From assembly GCA_963682055.1 (NCBI GenBank), contig OY821743.1, positions 30,676,702-30,740,701 of the forward strand: DNA of 64,000 bases. The letters run 5' to 3'. Shown one piece after another: positions 10,746-22,771 of this stretch (its first letter is position 1; each line of letters starts with the position of its first letter). Source of the DNA: Primula veris (taxonomy: Eukaryota > Streptophyta > Magnoliopsida > Ericales > Primulaceae). A program made the translations under genes and the position numbers. A model generated the notes under the pieces. The model was not told the origin of the DNA. It worked only from the letters and a program-made list of their open reading frames with translations, and did no database searches.

Positions 10746-11933
10746 GTGGACGCGACGAAAATTGAGGCAGTTTCGAATTGGGCACAACCGAAGAATGTTT
10801 TTGAGATTCGAAGTTTCTTGGGTTTAGCGGGATATTATCGACGGTTCGTCAAGGATTTCTCAAAGTTGGCGACTCCAATGACTTACCTTACCAAGAAGGG
10901 GGTGAAGTTCGTGTGGAGTGAGGCTTGCGAGAAAGCTTTCTTAGAGCTAAAGAAGCGGTTGACTAGTTCTCCCATACTAGTTATTCCCGAGCAAAGGAAG
11001 GGTTACCAAGTGTATTGTGACGCTTCGAAGGAAGGTTTGGGTTGCGTCTTGATGCAAGACGGAAAGGTTATCGCATATGCTTCGCGACAACTAAAGATCC
11101 ACAAAAAGAACTATCCGACTCATGACCTAGAGCTAGCGGCAATAGTTCATGCGTTGAAGATATGGAGGCATTATCTGTTCGGGGAAAAGTTTGAAGTGTT
11201 CTCGGATCACAAGAGCTTAGGGCATATTTTTACCCAACGGGATTTAAATATGCGACAACGACGATGGATGGAATATCTGGAACAGTACGACTACGACTTG
11301 CACTATCACCCGGGAAAGGCCAATGTAGTGGCGGATGCTTTGAGTCGAAAGTCCCATGCGACCTTAGCGCATGTGGCGATCGAGGAATGGAGGATGATGG
11401 GAAATGTGAATGAGTTCGACTTGGAGTTGGGACATGTTAATATGGGGACCTTGTACACAATAGTGGTGCAACCGGAACTTGTGAGTAGGGTTTTGGAAGC
11501 ACAAGAAGGGGATGAGAAAGTGGAGAGCTATGAGAAACAGATGAGTTTGAGCGAAGGATTTGATGGTTGGACGAAAGGAACCGATGGAGAACTACGCTTT
11601 AAGGGAAGGACTTATGTGACAGAAAACATGAGGAACGAGGTATTAAAGGAGTTTCACCACTCCCGATTAGCCGTTCATCCTGGCGGGACGAAAATGTATC
11701 ACGATGCGAAGAGACAATTTTGGTGGCCCGGAATGAAACGAGATGTAGCTTCATATGTTAGCAAGTGCCTAACTTGCAAACAAGTGAAGGCAGAACACCA
11801 AAGGCCGGCGGGTATGCTCCAACCCTTACCGGTAGCGGAATGGAAGTGGGAAAGGATAGCAATGGATTTTGTGACCAACTTACCTAAATCGGTAAGTGGG
11901 AATGACGCTGTGTGGGTTGGGTCGACCGTTTGA
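10746..11933 (+). pseudogene. Gypsy-1 RNase H - integrase N-terminus
   Basis: RT thumb/connection ([17 protein letters not shown]), RNase H ([30 protein letters not shown], then DHKSL), then the integrase zinc domain HHCC ([10 protein letters not shown]...CLTCKQVK) and the first integrase Asp (AMDFVTNLP). A second frameshift of one base near 11917 (compare AVWVVVDRLTK in gypsy-2) moves the rest of integrase to the next frame. Confidence 0.88.
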
Positions 11934-12919
11934 CCAAATCCGCACACTTCATTGCGATTAAGATGACAAATTCGGTGGAAATCTTGGGACGGAAGTATAT
12001 CAAGAAAATTGTTAGACTTCATGGGGTACCAATTTCGATAGTATCGGATCGAGATGCAAGGTTTGTGTCGAGGTTCTGGGGCGCATTGCAAAATGCCTTA
12101 GGGACCAAGTTGACAATGAGTACGGCATTCCATCCCCAAACGGATGGACAATCGGAGCGGACTATCCAAGTGCTAGAGGATATGTTGTGCGCATGCGTGA
12201 ATGACTTCAAGGGAGGCTGGGAGAGCCATCTACCCTTAGTGGAGTTTGCGTATAATAATAGCTTTCAGGCTATTATTGGCATGGCACCTTTTGAGGCTTT
12301 ATACGGGCGACCGTGTAGGTCTCCGGTGTGTTGGACCGAGGTGGGAGAAGCGGAAATGTTAGGACCGCAATTGGTTCAAGAAACGACAGAAAAGATTAAG
12401 TTGATTCGACAAAGGCTTGAGACGGCCCGAAGTAGGCAAAAGAGTTATGCGGATAAGAGGAGGAGACCTTTGGAGTTCGAAAAGGGGGATCAAGTATTTT
12501 TGCGAGTTTCGTCAAGGAAGGGGATTATGAGGTTTGGCTCTAAAGGGAAGTTGAGCCCTAGATTTATCGGACCATTTGAGATCGTGGACCGAGTTGGAGA
12601 AGTTGCATACCGGTTGGACTTGCCACCAAAGTTGGCGGGGGTTCACCCGGTGTTCCATGTGTCAATGTTGAAAAAGTATCATCACGACCCTTCACACGTG
12701 GTGGACTTTGAGGACATTGAGGTTAGTGCGGATGTGACCTACGAAATGGGACCTATGAGGATTATCGATGTACAAGAGAAGGAACTTCGAGGAAATACGA
12801 TTAGATTGGTAAAGGTGGTTTGGAAACACCACGGGGCCAAGGAGGCAACTTGGGAACGCGAGGATGAGATGAAGAGGAAATATCCTAATCTCGACTTTTC
12901 TTTAGGTATTTTTCTTTAG
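11912..12919 (+). pseudogene. Gypsy-1 integrase core and chromodomain
   Basis: [13 protein letters not shown], the second catalytic Asp in IVSDRDARF, the third residue Glu in DGQSERTIQ, then a basic linker, the GPF/Y-type segment ([18 protein letters not shown]), and a C-terminal chromodomain ([13 protein letters not shown]...[16 protein letters not shown]). Chromodomains at this place define chromoviruses and are thought to guide integration into heterochromatin. It ends with TAG at 12917-12919. Confidence 0.9.
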
Positions 12920-13399
12920 ATGCATTCTAATTTCGGGATGAAATTTCTTTATCGGGGAAGGGTTGTAACGCCTAGAGTTTGGAATTTATTTTTGTTATAA
13001 CGCCTAGAGTTTACGGCGTTGTTGAGTTGTTGTCTTTTATTATGTTTGATATTGCATATAGGTGTTTACCTTATTTGGGCTTTGTAGATGTATGGAGTTG
13101 TTGAGGTAGAAGCATGTCAGCTTAGTTTACTTTATTGACTTTTATGTTACAGCCGCTTGTTTTACGTTGTTGTCTTTTATTCTGTTAAATATTGTATACA
13201 GGCGGTTATTCTTACATGTTGTTCATGTATATATGTTATGGAGTTATTACGGGTTGTGAACCCTGCGTATTTTATTTTATTTTATTATGACACGAATTGA
13301 GCGTTTAAATTCTTATGGTCTTATTGTACGTTTATCATTTCTGGGTATAGTTGTTTAGAGAGAAAATTTCGGGACAAAATTCTTTTAAGGAGGGTTAGT
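12920..13399 (+). other. Gypsy-1 3' untranslated region with two purine-tract modules
   Basis: The coding end is followed at 12930-12966 by TTCGGGATGAAATTT, then a purine tract GGGGAAGGG and TTGTAACGCC. About 430 bp later (13364-13399) a second TTTCGGGACAAAATT, AAGGAGGG and then the true LTR start TGTAACATCC follow. The functional polypurine tract is the second one. The first looks like a fossil LTR border. Gypsy-2 has the same double arrangement (22309-22345 and 22728-22760, reversed). Confidence 0.7.
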
Positions 13400-15268
13400 T
13401 GTAACATCCCGTATTTTTATAAATGGTTTTATTTATGATTTAATTTATCGAAAAATGTTTTATTCAAAATTTTACCAAAAACAGGTCACTCGACTACTTT
13501 TTAGCCAAAAACCGAAACTCTTCCAAAAAACTTTATTTTAAAAACCTGTTACTAATTTTACTAATAAAAAGGACCCAATAGATTTGCTTCTAAAGATTTG
13601 TTATTTTTGAGTAGTAAAACAATATTTTTGGATTAAGAGTTAGCTTTTAGAACTTTGGGGACCAAATAGTTCGTTTCCACAAACTATCTAAAAAAAGTTT
13701 TTTTAAAACCTAAAATCAGCCACTTTCAATTCTTTAAACCTAAAATCAGCCAAGAGAAGAGAGAGAAAAAGAGAGAAAAGTGAAGAAGAAGAAGAGGGAG
13801 AAACCACGTTAGCGGGTTCTTACCGGAAGTATCTCCTCTACACCCTAAGGTAACGGGGGTTATCCATAGCGACTAGACGAGGGTGTATGTTAGGATTAAG
13901 TTTTACGTTTATTATAAATTGGGGGTTTTTGCCTTTTATATTATTTATGTTCTTAAATTGATAATTGGGGTTTAGTTGTTGTATTTTTAATTCCATTAAT
14001 TGAATTGTAGAATTTGAGACTTGAGACTAATTAATTTCGAATTAATGAGATTATGGATGAGTTTGCATGTTTTAAGCGTTGATTATGTGATTATATAGTT
14101 ATTGATGAAATTGGATGAATTTATGTTGAATAATGGTGAATTGTAGTTTATGCATACAAGGTGTTTGTTAAAATGTCTGAGAGTGATTTTATGTTGTTAT
14201 AGCGTTTGCCTAGTTGTGAATTTAGTACATGTGGTTATGTGTTATGTTGTATTACGTTAAGTGACGTATGAGATGGTGTTAGTTGAATAGTATAATATTA
14301 TTGGCCAAGGCCTTAATATTTATACGTATGAGATGGTGTTATTTGGATGATTTTATATTATTGGCCGAGGCCTTGTGATTTAGCTGTAGTGGCAATGGTC
14401 TCTGTCTCTCCCTAATTCCGGGGAAAGAAGACGGCCGAGGGGATAGAGAATGACTCGTCTTACGGACTGGGGCGAGTGGCGTTAAAGGTCCCAGTGTGCA
14501 CTATATTTACTTTTATGTTAGCAATGGTCTATGTCTCTCCCAATTCCGGGGGCATAAGACGGCCGAAGGGATAGGGAATGACTCGTCTTACGGACTGGGA
14601 CGAGTGGCGTGAGAGGTCCAAGTGCGCACTATAAATCTACTTTTATGTTGCAATGGTCTCTGTCTCTCCCTAATTCCGGGGACAGAAGACGGCCGAAGGG
14701 ATAGGGAATGACTTACCTTACGGACTGGGATAGGTGGCGTGAGAGGTCCATGTATGCTGTTGATGTGTATTTAATTTATTTAATTTATCGTAGTTGTAGA
14801 ATGTCATTATATTTCTTTTTATACGTCGGTTATCATAGTCGTAGGATTAGTGAGCTCTTGCATTTATGGGATGGAGTGACGGTATTTGTGGTGCCGTCCC
14901 GTCTAGTTATGTGCGTGGGACTCACCGTTATAATTTTGTATTTCAGGTACATTTTAGGTTGAGACGTTCGGTTAGAAGATATGACAATACATCGCATGAG
15001 TTCGGGCTTTTGCTTTCTTTTTACTTAGATTGTTTTTGAGGTTGTAACCTACGGGCAAATTCATTCGTTCGTTATTTTTAGCTTTTATAAATCCTGACTT
15101 GTAGCCGCGTTTGGCAAACTTTTTATTTATCCGTTAATTGTTCCTTTAGCTCGCAAGTGTTTTCTTTTAAAAAATTTTAATTTCGTACCAACAGGTTCTA
15201 CTTTCTTTTCCTTTTATTTAAAAAGGTCATGCCTCGATATCCGTGTTTTTGGATTTTGGGGCGTGACA
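13400..15268 (+). repeat. Gypsy-1 3' LTR
   Basis: TGTAACATCCCG...GGGGCGTGACA followed by the TSD AACTT. It differs from the 5' LTR by only scattered point changes and small indels, for example GGCCAAGGCC for GGCCGAGGCC near 14305. Confidence 0.93.
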
Positions 15269-15327
15269 AACTTTTACACAATAAACTAAACGATCCGAAT
15301 AATAAAAGATCATACAACAATTATAGG

Positions 15328-18266
15328 TTATGCTTCGTAAAGTTGATGTATTCCAGTAGGAGAGGTAGCACCACTTGTACCAGCAATCAGTCGTTCAAAA
15401 ATGATCCTATTAGCAGCTTGGGTCAGATGAAGTTCATCGAAGAATACGTATAACCGGGTATACACACATGTACGTTTGGTATTTGGTCCTGTCCATTTCT
15501 TTGATCTCTTCAAAGATTCAGACATAGGATATTCCTTACACGAACTTGTAGTTTGAGCTTCATATTGTTCTTGCTCTGGAGAACTCTGTAATCTACTTGA
15601 CTCTTCTGGGGTAAGCTCTCGCAGAAAAGTCTTTTCGACGGTTTCGCACAGCCCCGTTCCGTTTTGATCAATAACACAACATGGCCATCTTGTTTCTTCA
15701 AATCCTGGAGTTGTAAATAGTTAGAACAAGGTTAATTTTACTTTCCACCTCAAACAGCTCATGTGGTGTTTTTATCAATAACACAATATGTTGCAGTATA
15801 GGCCAAATGGCTCCTGTGGTCTTCTAAATATATGAATTTTTTCAAATTTCCAAATATTTGTTTCTGAAATGGATGCATATATAAAACGTAGAGGGTTTAA
15901 TAGTTTACTCACCATAATCGGCTGGCCTTTCAACCATACTTTTAACGAGAGAAAACATTCTTGCAGTCACCAGGTGTAAACCCTTGAGCTCATTTCTTAA
16001 TTCTTTAAGCTTGACATCGAGCTTATAATTGAATTTCGATACCATATCGTTTATGTTTTCAGCACATTTGTTTCTTACTTTGAGTTTCTCTATTATATAT
16101 GGCAAGCAACCCAGTGGCCCGATTTCGAAAATCACTATTTTCCTTGCACCAAGCTTGTGTAATTCCTAAGGCGGAAATTTGATATTAGTATAAACAACTG
16201 GTAATAGAAACTTTGTAAATTAACACACAAGTTAATGGCAGAAAAGACTAGAGGCGGTTTACCTTTATATAGTTACTGTATTCCTTGGTTAGAAGCTCGG
16301 CAAATTCTTCATCATTATAGCGGTTGCTTGTGTTATAATAGTTAGGCTGCAAATAGTTGAAAATATAGTCACTTCCACCTATATTAATCAGGTATATAGA
16401 TTTGGCCAAATATTCCGGTAGTTGTTTGGTCTTTTGCAAATGTTCCTTGAAAACCCTGATTTGTTCCTTGAAACACAAATTATTTCCCTGCAAAGTGATT
16501 TATCCATCATGTTAGTACAATACAACATACCGCACATTATTATCTTGCACACCCCATCTACCGACGTCTGGTCAGAATTTGAAAACTAAAATCCTTAAAA
16601 TGTAGTTTTAACTTTAAACTCTGTCCCAGAATCCCAATTTCATTAATACACAAGAGTTAAAAAATTGGGCTATTATCTCAAAACAGGCACAAGAAAATTA
16701 GCATCTTGATTGGACTTTGTGTCTCTAGTTTGGTGCTTCCTCTTTTGGTTAGTCCAACCCATATTTGTGACTTATGTCTTATTCATACGATGAGTACCCA
16801 CTCTTATCAAGCTAGAATGAATTATTCATAAACATATTATCCATAATTTTCCCTTTTTCCTTGTTGAGAAATGATGCTAAGGTGTATTGCCATATCTATC
16901 TGTGACAAATAACTTTTCTGTTCTTTCTTACTTCCCTTTTCGCTTTTCTTTTGTATTTGAGCTTATTCTAGCTAGAAAATTTGTTAATTTCTTTTTAGAC
17001 ACTATAGTGGACAAAGTTCTTCTTGGCTGAGGTCTATCAGGACTCAAAAGCTCATAAATCTTTGCTAGGGATGTGAGAGTATATTTTCTCTACAAAAACA
17101 CAAGTTGTTTATCATTCTGGGGTGACTTTGTCTTTCCCAAATCCTCTGTACCAAGCTCATAAATAGGTCGACAGTTGTATTATAAAAGCGCAAAAGCGAA
17201 CTTTTTGGGATTTTAGCGTAGCTATTGCAAAAACGTGTTAGTTAAGTATTCGGTTTTTAAAAAACTGGTACTAATTAGCTCCTCAATAGGTCTACATTTG
17301 TATATACGTGTATATGTAGTATTTTTCTGCAGGAAACTTGTCATGTTCAGCACTCATTTTCCAGGTGTATGTATGTTTAGATACTATATACGTACTTACA
17401 TAAATCTGAATGCATACACATCTGTATATAAATATATTTTTTTTTCTGTTTTAGATAAATATAGATCACAGGATCGTTCTGATCTAATCCAAGGGTTAAT
17501 AATTTTATGAATACTAATGTTAAAAAATATAACTAAATAAAATGACTTGATTGACCCAGATTTTATAGGTTCTTATCTAAGATTGAAGATTCTAACACAA
17601 GTGTTAATAATTGTATTAAAATAACCCTGTTTTAGTTTTTGGCATTCTAAAGAAATAATGTTTGTTGTTGGTATAGAAGTGAAACAAGGTCATAATTTAT
17701 GATAAAAAAAAAGTATAATAAACCTAACTATTGGTAATGAGTAATGACTAAATACTTACGAGGGCAGTTCCCGTCTCGGGGAGAATACCGGCTGATGCAG
17801 ATGCAAAATTAATTCCTCTTTCGGGCATTACTGGATCTAGATCATCAATAGAAGACGCCCGACTTAAGCGGAGCGAATCAGCTACAAAATCAAAACAAGC
17901 TAATTATATTTATCAACACAAAATAGTCTAGTCTGATAACAAGTCATACATATCGCAAAATAAAAAAACACTGAATTCAGTTAGAATTTGGCAAATTCAG
18001 TATTCAGAAAGTAACCATTGAAGTACAGGAAATTTCGAAAAAGGCTCACCAATAAATTCTGGAATTGTCATTCCATCCGAAAATCTAGATATACCAAGAA
18101 ATTGGCATGACGAACCATAGGGAAAGTAATTTGTTTTCATCCATGAATCATGACCATTTGACTTGCCACCGGTTTCAAAATTTGAATCTCCAAATACATA
18201 CATTTTTGATTCTGCTACTACTGGTCCATGGAAATGAATGAAAATATAGAACAAGAGAATCCACAT
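15328..18266 (-). CDS. GDSL-type esterase/lipase, five exons (unit 1 copy)
   Basis: Likely a secreted serine esterase/lipase of the plant GDSL (SGNH) family. Exons on the minus strand: 18266-18050, 17881-17760, 16487-16263, 16165-15913 and 15704-15328, all with GT/AG borders and matching phases, giving about 397 residues (family members are commonly 350-400). A hydrophobic start (WILLFYIFIHFHGPVVA) looks like a signal peptide. Block I is FGDSNFETG (catalytic Ser present, Leu replaced by Asn), block II INFASASAGIL, block III INIGGSDY (the usual Asn is Ser), then EIGPLGCLP, and block V DELHLTQ with the catalytic Asp and His. The altered block III may weaken the oxyanion hole. The frame is intact, so it may be expressed. 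The paralogue in unit 2 is nearly identical but split by a MULE. Substrate is unknown. Confidence 0.85.
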
Positions 18267-18671
18267 TACTCAAATATGTTATCAAATCCTTGTAAAAACC
18301 TACATAGGAAAAAAGTGAAGATTTTCATCAGATGGATTAATAAGCGCGAAAGAAAACTACTTGAAAAGAAGTACACGTCAAAAACTAATAACATTACCCT
18401 AATTTCTTGTCTAGGAAGAAAAACGGATGTCAAACAGATTAACAATATGTATGAGGTTATATATGAAAGTATCATAAGAGAATTTAAGGTGTACTTGTAA
18501 CTTCCGGAATGGTTTCAAAATGTAGCATTTAGTATGTACTTATCAAAACGGCTTCAGAATGACTTGTACAATTTAATGTGCAATAAACTTGTCATTTTTT
18601 TTTTATTTCTTCATCGCAAACATATGGTCCTATTTCCATGGATTGAAACCACGAAATTGACTGGCTTAAAT
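18267..18671 (-). promoter_or_regulatory. GDSL gene upstream region with possible TATA box
   Basis: About 400 bp between the GDSL start codon and the gypsy-2 LTR. On the minus strand a TATATAA lies at 18457-18463, roughly 190 bp before the ATG. It is identical or nearly so in unit 2 (54513-54917). The gypsy-2 LTR sits directly behind this region in both units, so the LTR could influence expression. The TATA assignment is only by motif. Confidence 0.35.
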
Positions 18672-21600
18672 TGTCACGCCCCAAAATCCGAAAGACGGAC
18701 ATCAAAGAGTAACCTTTTGAACAAAAGGAAAAAAAAACCTGTTGGTACAATATTTAACTTTTAAATGAAAATAATTTGCGAGCTAAATGAACAATTATGC
18801 GAATGAAATAAAAAAAACGTTTGCCAAATGCGGCTACAAGACAAAATGGTTTTAACAAATTTATAAAAGAATATGAAACGAAATGTAATTTGTCCGTAGG
18901 CTACAACCTCAAAAATCGTTTAAGTAAAAAGAAAGAGTCTGACAGAAGGCAGAACCCATGCAATACATCGCTAATGCTGCTATCCAAAAGTTCCAACCTA
19001 AGTTGTACCTGAAAGACAAAACTGTAACGGTGAGTCTCACGCACATATATAGACGGGACGGCACCACACATGATGTCACGTCCCAAAATCCATAAACACG
19101 GATATCGAGGCATGACCTTTTTAAAAAAAAAAGGAAAACGAAACCTGTTGGTACAAAATTTAAATTTTAAAAGAAAAGCAATTGCGAGCTAATGGAACAA
19201 TTAAACGAATAAATAAAACTGTTTGCCAAACGCGGCTACATGACCAAATGGTTTTGACAACTTATAAAAGTTACCAAATGAAAGAATTTGCCCGTAGGCT
19301 ACAAACTCAAAATATAATAAAAATGAAAAGAAAGCCCCGAGCCCATGTGATGTAATGCCATAGCTCATAACCGAACGTCTCAACCTATATGGTACCTGAA
19401 AGACAAAATTGTAACGGTGAGTCCCACGCACCTAACTAGACGGGACAGCACCACAAATACCGTCACTCCATCCCATAAATGCAAGAGCTCACAAATTCTA
19501 CAACTACGATAATCGACGTATAATAAGGAATATAATAACATTCTATAACGGAATAAATTAAATAAATTAGATAACACCAACACAAATCAACATCAAACAT
19601 GGACCTCTCATGCCACCTACCCCAGTCCGTAAGGTAGGTCATTCCCTATCCCCTCGGCCGTCTTCTGTCCCCGGAATTAGGAAGAGACAGAGACCATTGC
19701 TAACATAAAAATAGATTTAAAGTGCGCACTTGGACCTCTCATGCCACTCGCCCCAGTCCGTAAGACGAGTCATTCCCTATCCCCACGGCCGTCTTCTGTC
19801 CCCGGAATTAGGAAGAGACAGAGACCATAGCTAACATAAAAATAAATATAGTGCACACTAGGACCTCTCATGCCACTCGCCCCAGTCCGTAAGACGAGTC
19901 ATTCCCTATCCCCATTGCCGTCTTCTGTCCCCAGAATTAGGAAGAGACAGAGACCATTGCTAATGTATCAATATTAAGGCCTCGGCCAATAATATTATAC
20001 TATTCATATAACACAATCTCATACGTATAAATATTAAGGCCTCGGCCAATAATATTATACTATTCAAATAACACAATCTCGTACGTCACTTAACGTAATA
20101 CAACATAATCCAAAAGCATAGGTGCTAGATTCACAACTAGACAAACAAGTCTAATCAACATAAAAACTCATTCAGGCATTTTAACAAACACCTTGTATGC
20201 GCAATACAAAACTCATCTTTATTCAACAATAATTTACCCAATTCTATCAACAACCATAATAATACATAATCAAATCATATAACACGCAACCCATTAATAT
20301 TATCATTAATCCGAAATCAAAAGACTAAATCCACAACTAATTCAAAACCAAATAAGTGAATTAAAAATATAACAACTAAACCCAATTAACAATTTATAAA
20401 CCTAATTATGATAAAAGACATAAACTCCCAATTTCTAATAAACGCAAAACCAAATCCTAACATACACCCTCGTCTAGTCGCAATGGATAACCCCCGTTAC
20501 CTTAGCGTGTAGAGGAGATGCTTTCGGTATGAACCCGCTAACGTGGCTTCTTCTTCTTCTTCTTCTTTTTTTCTCTTTTCTCTCTTTTTTATCTCTTGTA
20601 TTTTGCTGGTTTTTGTTTTGAAAAAGGTTGAAAATAGGTTTAGAAAAACTGTTTTGAGATAGTTTGTGGTAATGAACTATTTGGTCCCCAAAGTTTTAAA
20701 AGTTAACTCTTAATCCAAAAATATTGTTTTACTACTCAAAAAATACAAATCTTTAGAAACAAATCTATTGGGTCATTTTTATTAGTAAAATTAGTAATAG
20801 GTTTTTAAAATAAGGTTTTTCGGAAGAGTTTCGGTTTTTGGCTAAAAATTAGTCGAGTGACCGGTTTTTGGTAAAATTTGTATAAAACGTTTTTGGATAA
20901 ATTAATATCTAATTAAAATCACTTATAAAAATACGGGATGTTACACATGATACCGTCACTCTATCCAATAAATGTAAGAACTTACAACAACAACTATAAT
21001 AACAACGTATAAAAAGAAATGTAATAACTTCATACAACGAAATAAATTAAGTAACTCCAACACACATCTATAGCAAACATGGACCTCTCAAGCCACTCGC
21101 CCCAGTCCATAAGACGAGTCATTCCCTATACCCCTCGGCTCGTCTTATGCCCCCGGTATAGGAAGAGACATAGACCATTGCCAACAAATAAAATAACACA
21201 CATGGACCTCTCACGCCACCTATCCCAGTCCGTAAGGTAGGTCATTCCCTATACCCCTCGGCTCGTCTTATGCCCCCGGTATAGGGAGAGGCATAGACCA
21301 TTGCCAATAAATAAATATTTAAAGTGCGCACTTGGATCTCTCACGCTACTCATCCCAGTCCGTAAGACGAGTCATTCCCTATATCTCTCGGCTCGTCTTA
21401 TGCCCCCGGTATAGAGAGAGACATAGACCATTGCCAATAAATAAATCACAAGGCCTCGGCCAATAATATTATACTATTCAATTATCACAATTTCTAATAA
21501 AATCACATTATCGCAATTTAACAAAACGGTACTAGAATCACAACTAGCCAAACAAGTCCAACAACATAAAATCTCATTCAGACATTTTAACAAACAACTT

Positions 21601-22308
21601 GTATGCATAAACTACAACTCATCTCCATTCAACATAAATTTATCTAATTCTATCAACAACTATAATAACACACAACTCATAATAACACACAAACCCATCT
21701 ATATTATCATTCATTCGAAATTCATATGTCTAAAATCCCAATTCTCAAATTCAAATAAGTGAACCATAAGAGCAACACATAAAACTCAATTAACAATTTA
21801 ATAGAATATAATTAAGATAAAAGAAAAACCCCCAAATTTTATAAAATGCAAGATCAATCCCTAACATACATTCCCGTCCAGTCGCAATGGATAACCCCCG
21901 TTACCTTAGTGCGTAGAAGAGATGCTTCCGGTAAAAACTCGCTAATGGTGGTTTCTTCTTCATCTTCCTAAGTTTTGAAACCTCTCTTTTCTCTCTTTTA
22001 GGTTTTCTGTTTTGAAAAATGAAAGTTGTTTTTATGTGAAACTGTTTTGAGAGAGTTTGGAGAAGCGAATGATTTGATCCACAAAGTTCTAAAAGTTAAC
22101 TTATAAACAAAACTATTATTTTACTACTAAAAAATAACCAATTTTTAGAAAGAAAGCTATTGGGTCCTTTTATTTATAAAATTAGTAACAGGTTTTAAAA
22201 ATAAAGTTTTTCGGAAGAGTTTCGGTTTTTGGCTAAAAATTTGTATAAAACGTTTTTGGATAAATTTAATCGCAAATAAAACCATTTATAAAAATCCGGG
22301 ATGTTACA
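18672..22308 (-). repeat. Gypsy-2 3' LTR, split by a nested solo LTR
   Basis: Minus-strand LTR. On the plus strand it begins TGTCACGCCCC at 18672, is broken at 19073, resumes at 20946 and ends GGGATGTTACA at 22308. The unbroken equivalent is 54918-56702. It contains the three-copy GGACCTCTCA...CCATTGC repeat (129-bp type). Confidence 0.9.
19074..20945 (-). repeat. Nested solo LTR of the gypsy-1 family
   Basis: 1,872 bp, plus-strand ends TGTCACGTCCC and GGGATGTTACA, with TSD CATGA at 19069-19073 and 20946-20950. Unit 2 has the unoccupied site (ACACATGATACC near 55310). Its length and sequence are close to gypsy-1 LTRs in reverse. No internal region remains, which is the usual product of recombination between two LTRs. 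Confidence 0.9.
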
Positions 22309-22771
22309 ACACACCCTCCTTAAAAGAATTTCGTCCTAAAATTCCATTTTCTCTCTAAAGAACTACCCACATAAATTATCAACTTTTATAAATAAGATCA
22401 TAAGAATTTAAAAGTACAAATCGTGTCATAATCTAAGAAATAAAATACACAGGGTACACAACTCATTATACTCTACCATCCATATGAAAAACATATAACA
22501 ATCTCAAATAAAGTAACCACCTATATACAATATCTTACAAAATAAAAGACAACAATGTAAAACAAGCAGCTACAACATAAAAGACAATAAAGTAAACTAA
22601 GATGACATGATTCTACCTCGACATCGACAACTCCAAAACATCTACAAAACGTCTACAAAACTCAAAATACGGGTCTTTCTAGTAAACTAAACTCTAATAA
22701 AATAAAACCCAAACTCTAGGCCTTACAACCCTTCCCCGATAAAGAAATTTCGTCCCAGAATTAGAAAGCAT

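Larger units (their letters stand above)
5215..15268 (+). mobile_element. Full-length Ty3/gypsy chromovirus 'gypsy-1'
   Basis: 10,054-bp LTR retrotransposon with TSD AACTT at 5210-5214 and 15269-15273. The uninterrupted target is visible in unit 2 at 42357-42371. LTRs of 1,870 and 1,869 bp begin TGTAACATCCCG and end GTGACA. The order is primer site, leader, gag, protease, reverse transcriptase, RNase H, integrase, chromodomain, purine tract. The C-terminal chromodomain and this order place it among plant chromoviruses, probably Tekay/Del-like. The LTRs are nearly identical, which suggests a recent insertion, yet the coding region has a 165-bp gag deletion, two frameshifts and a stop, so it cannot encode its own full polyprotein. 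Confidence 0.93.
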
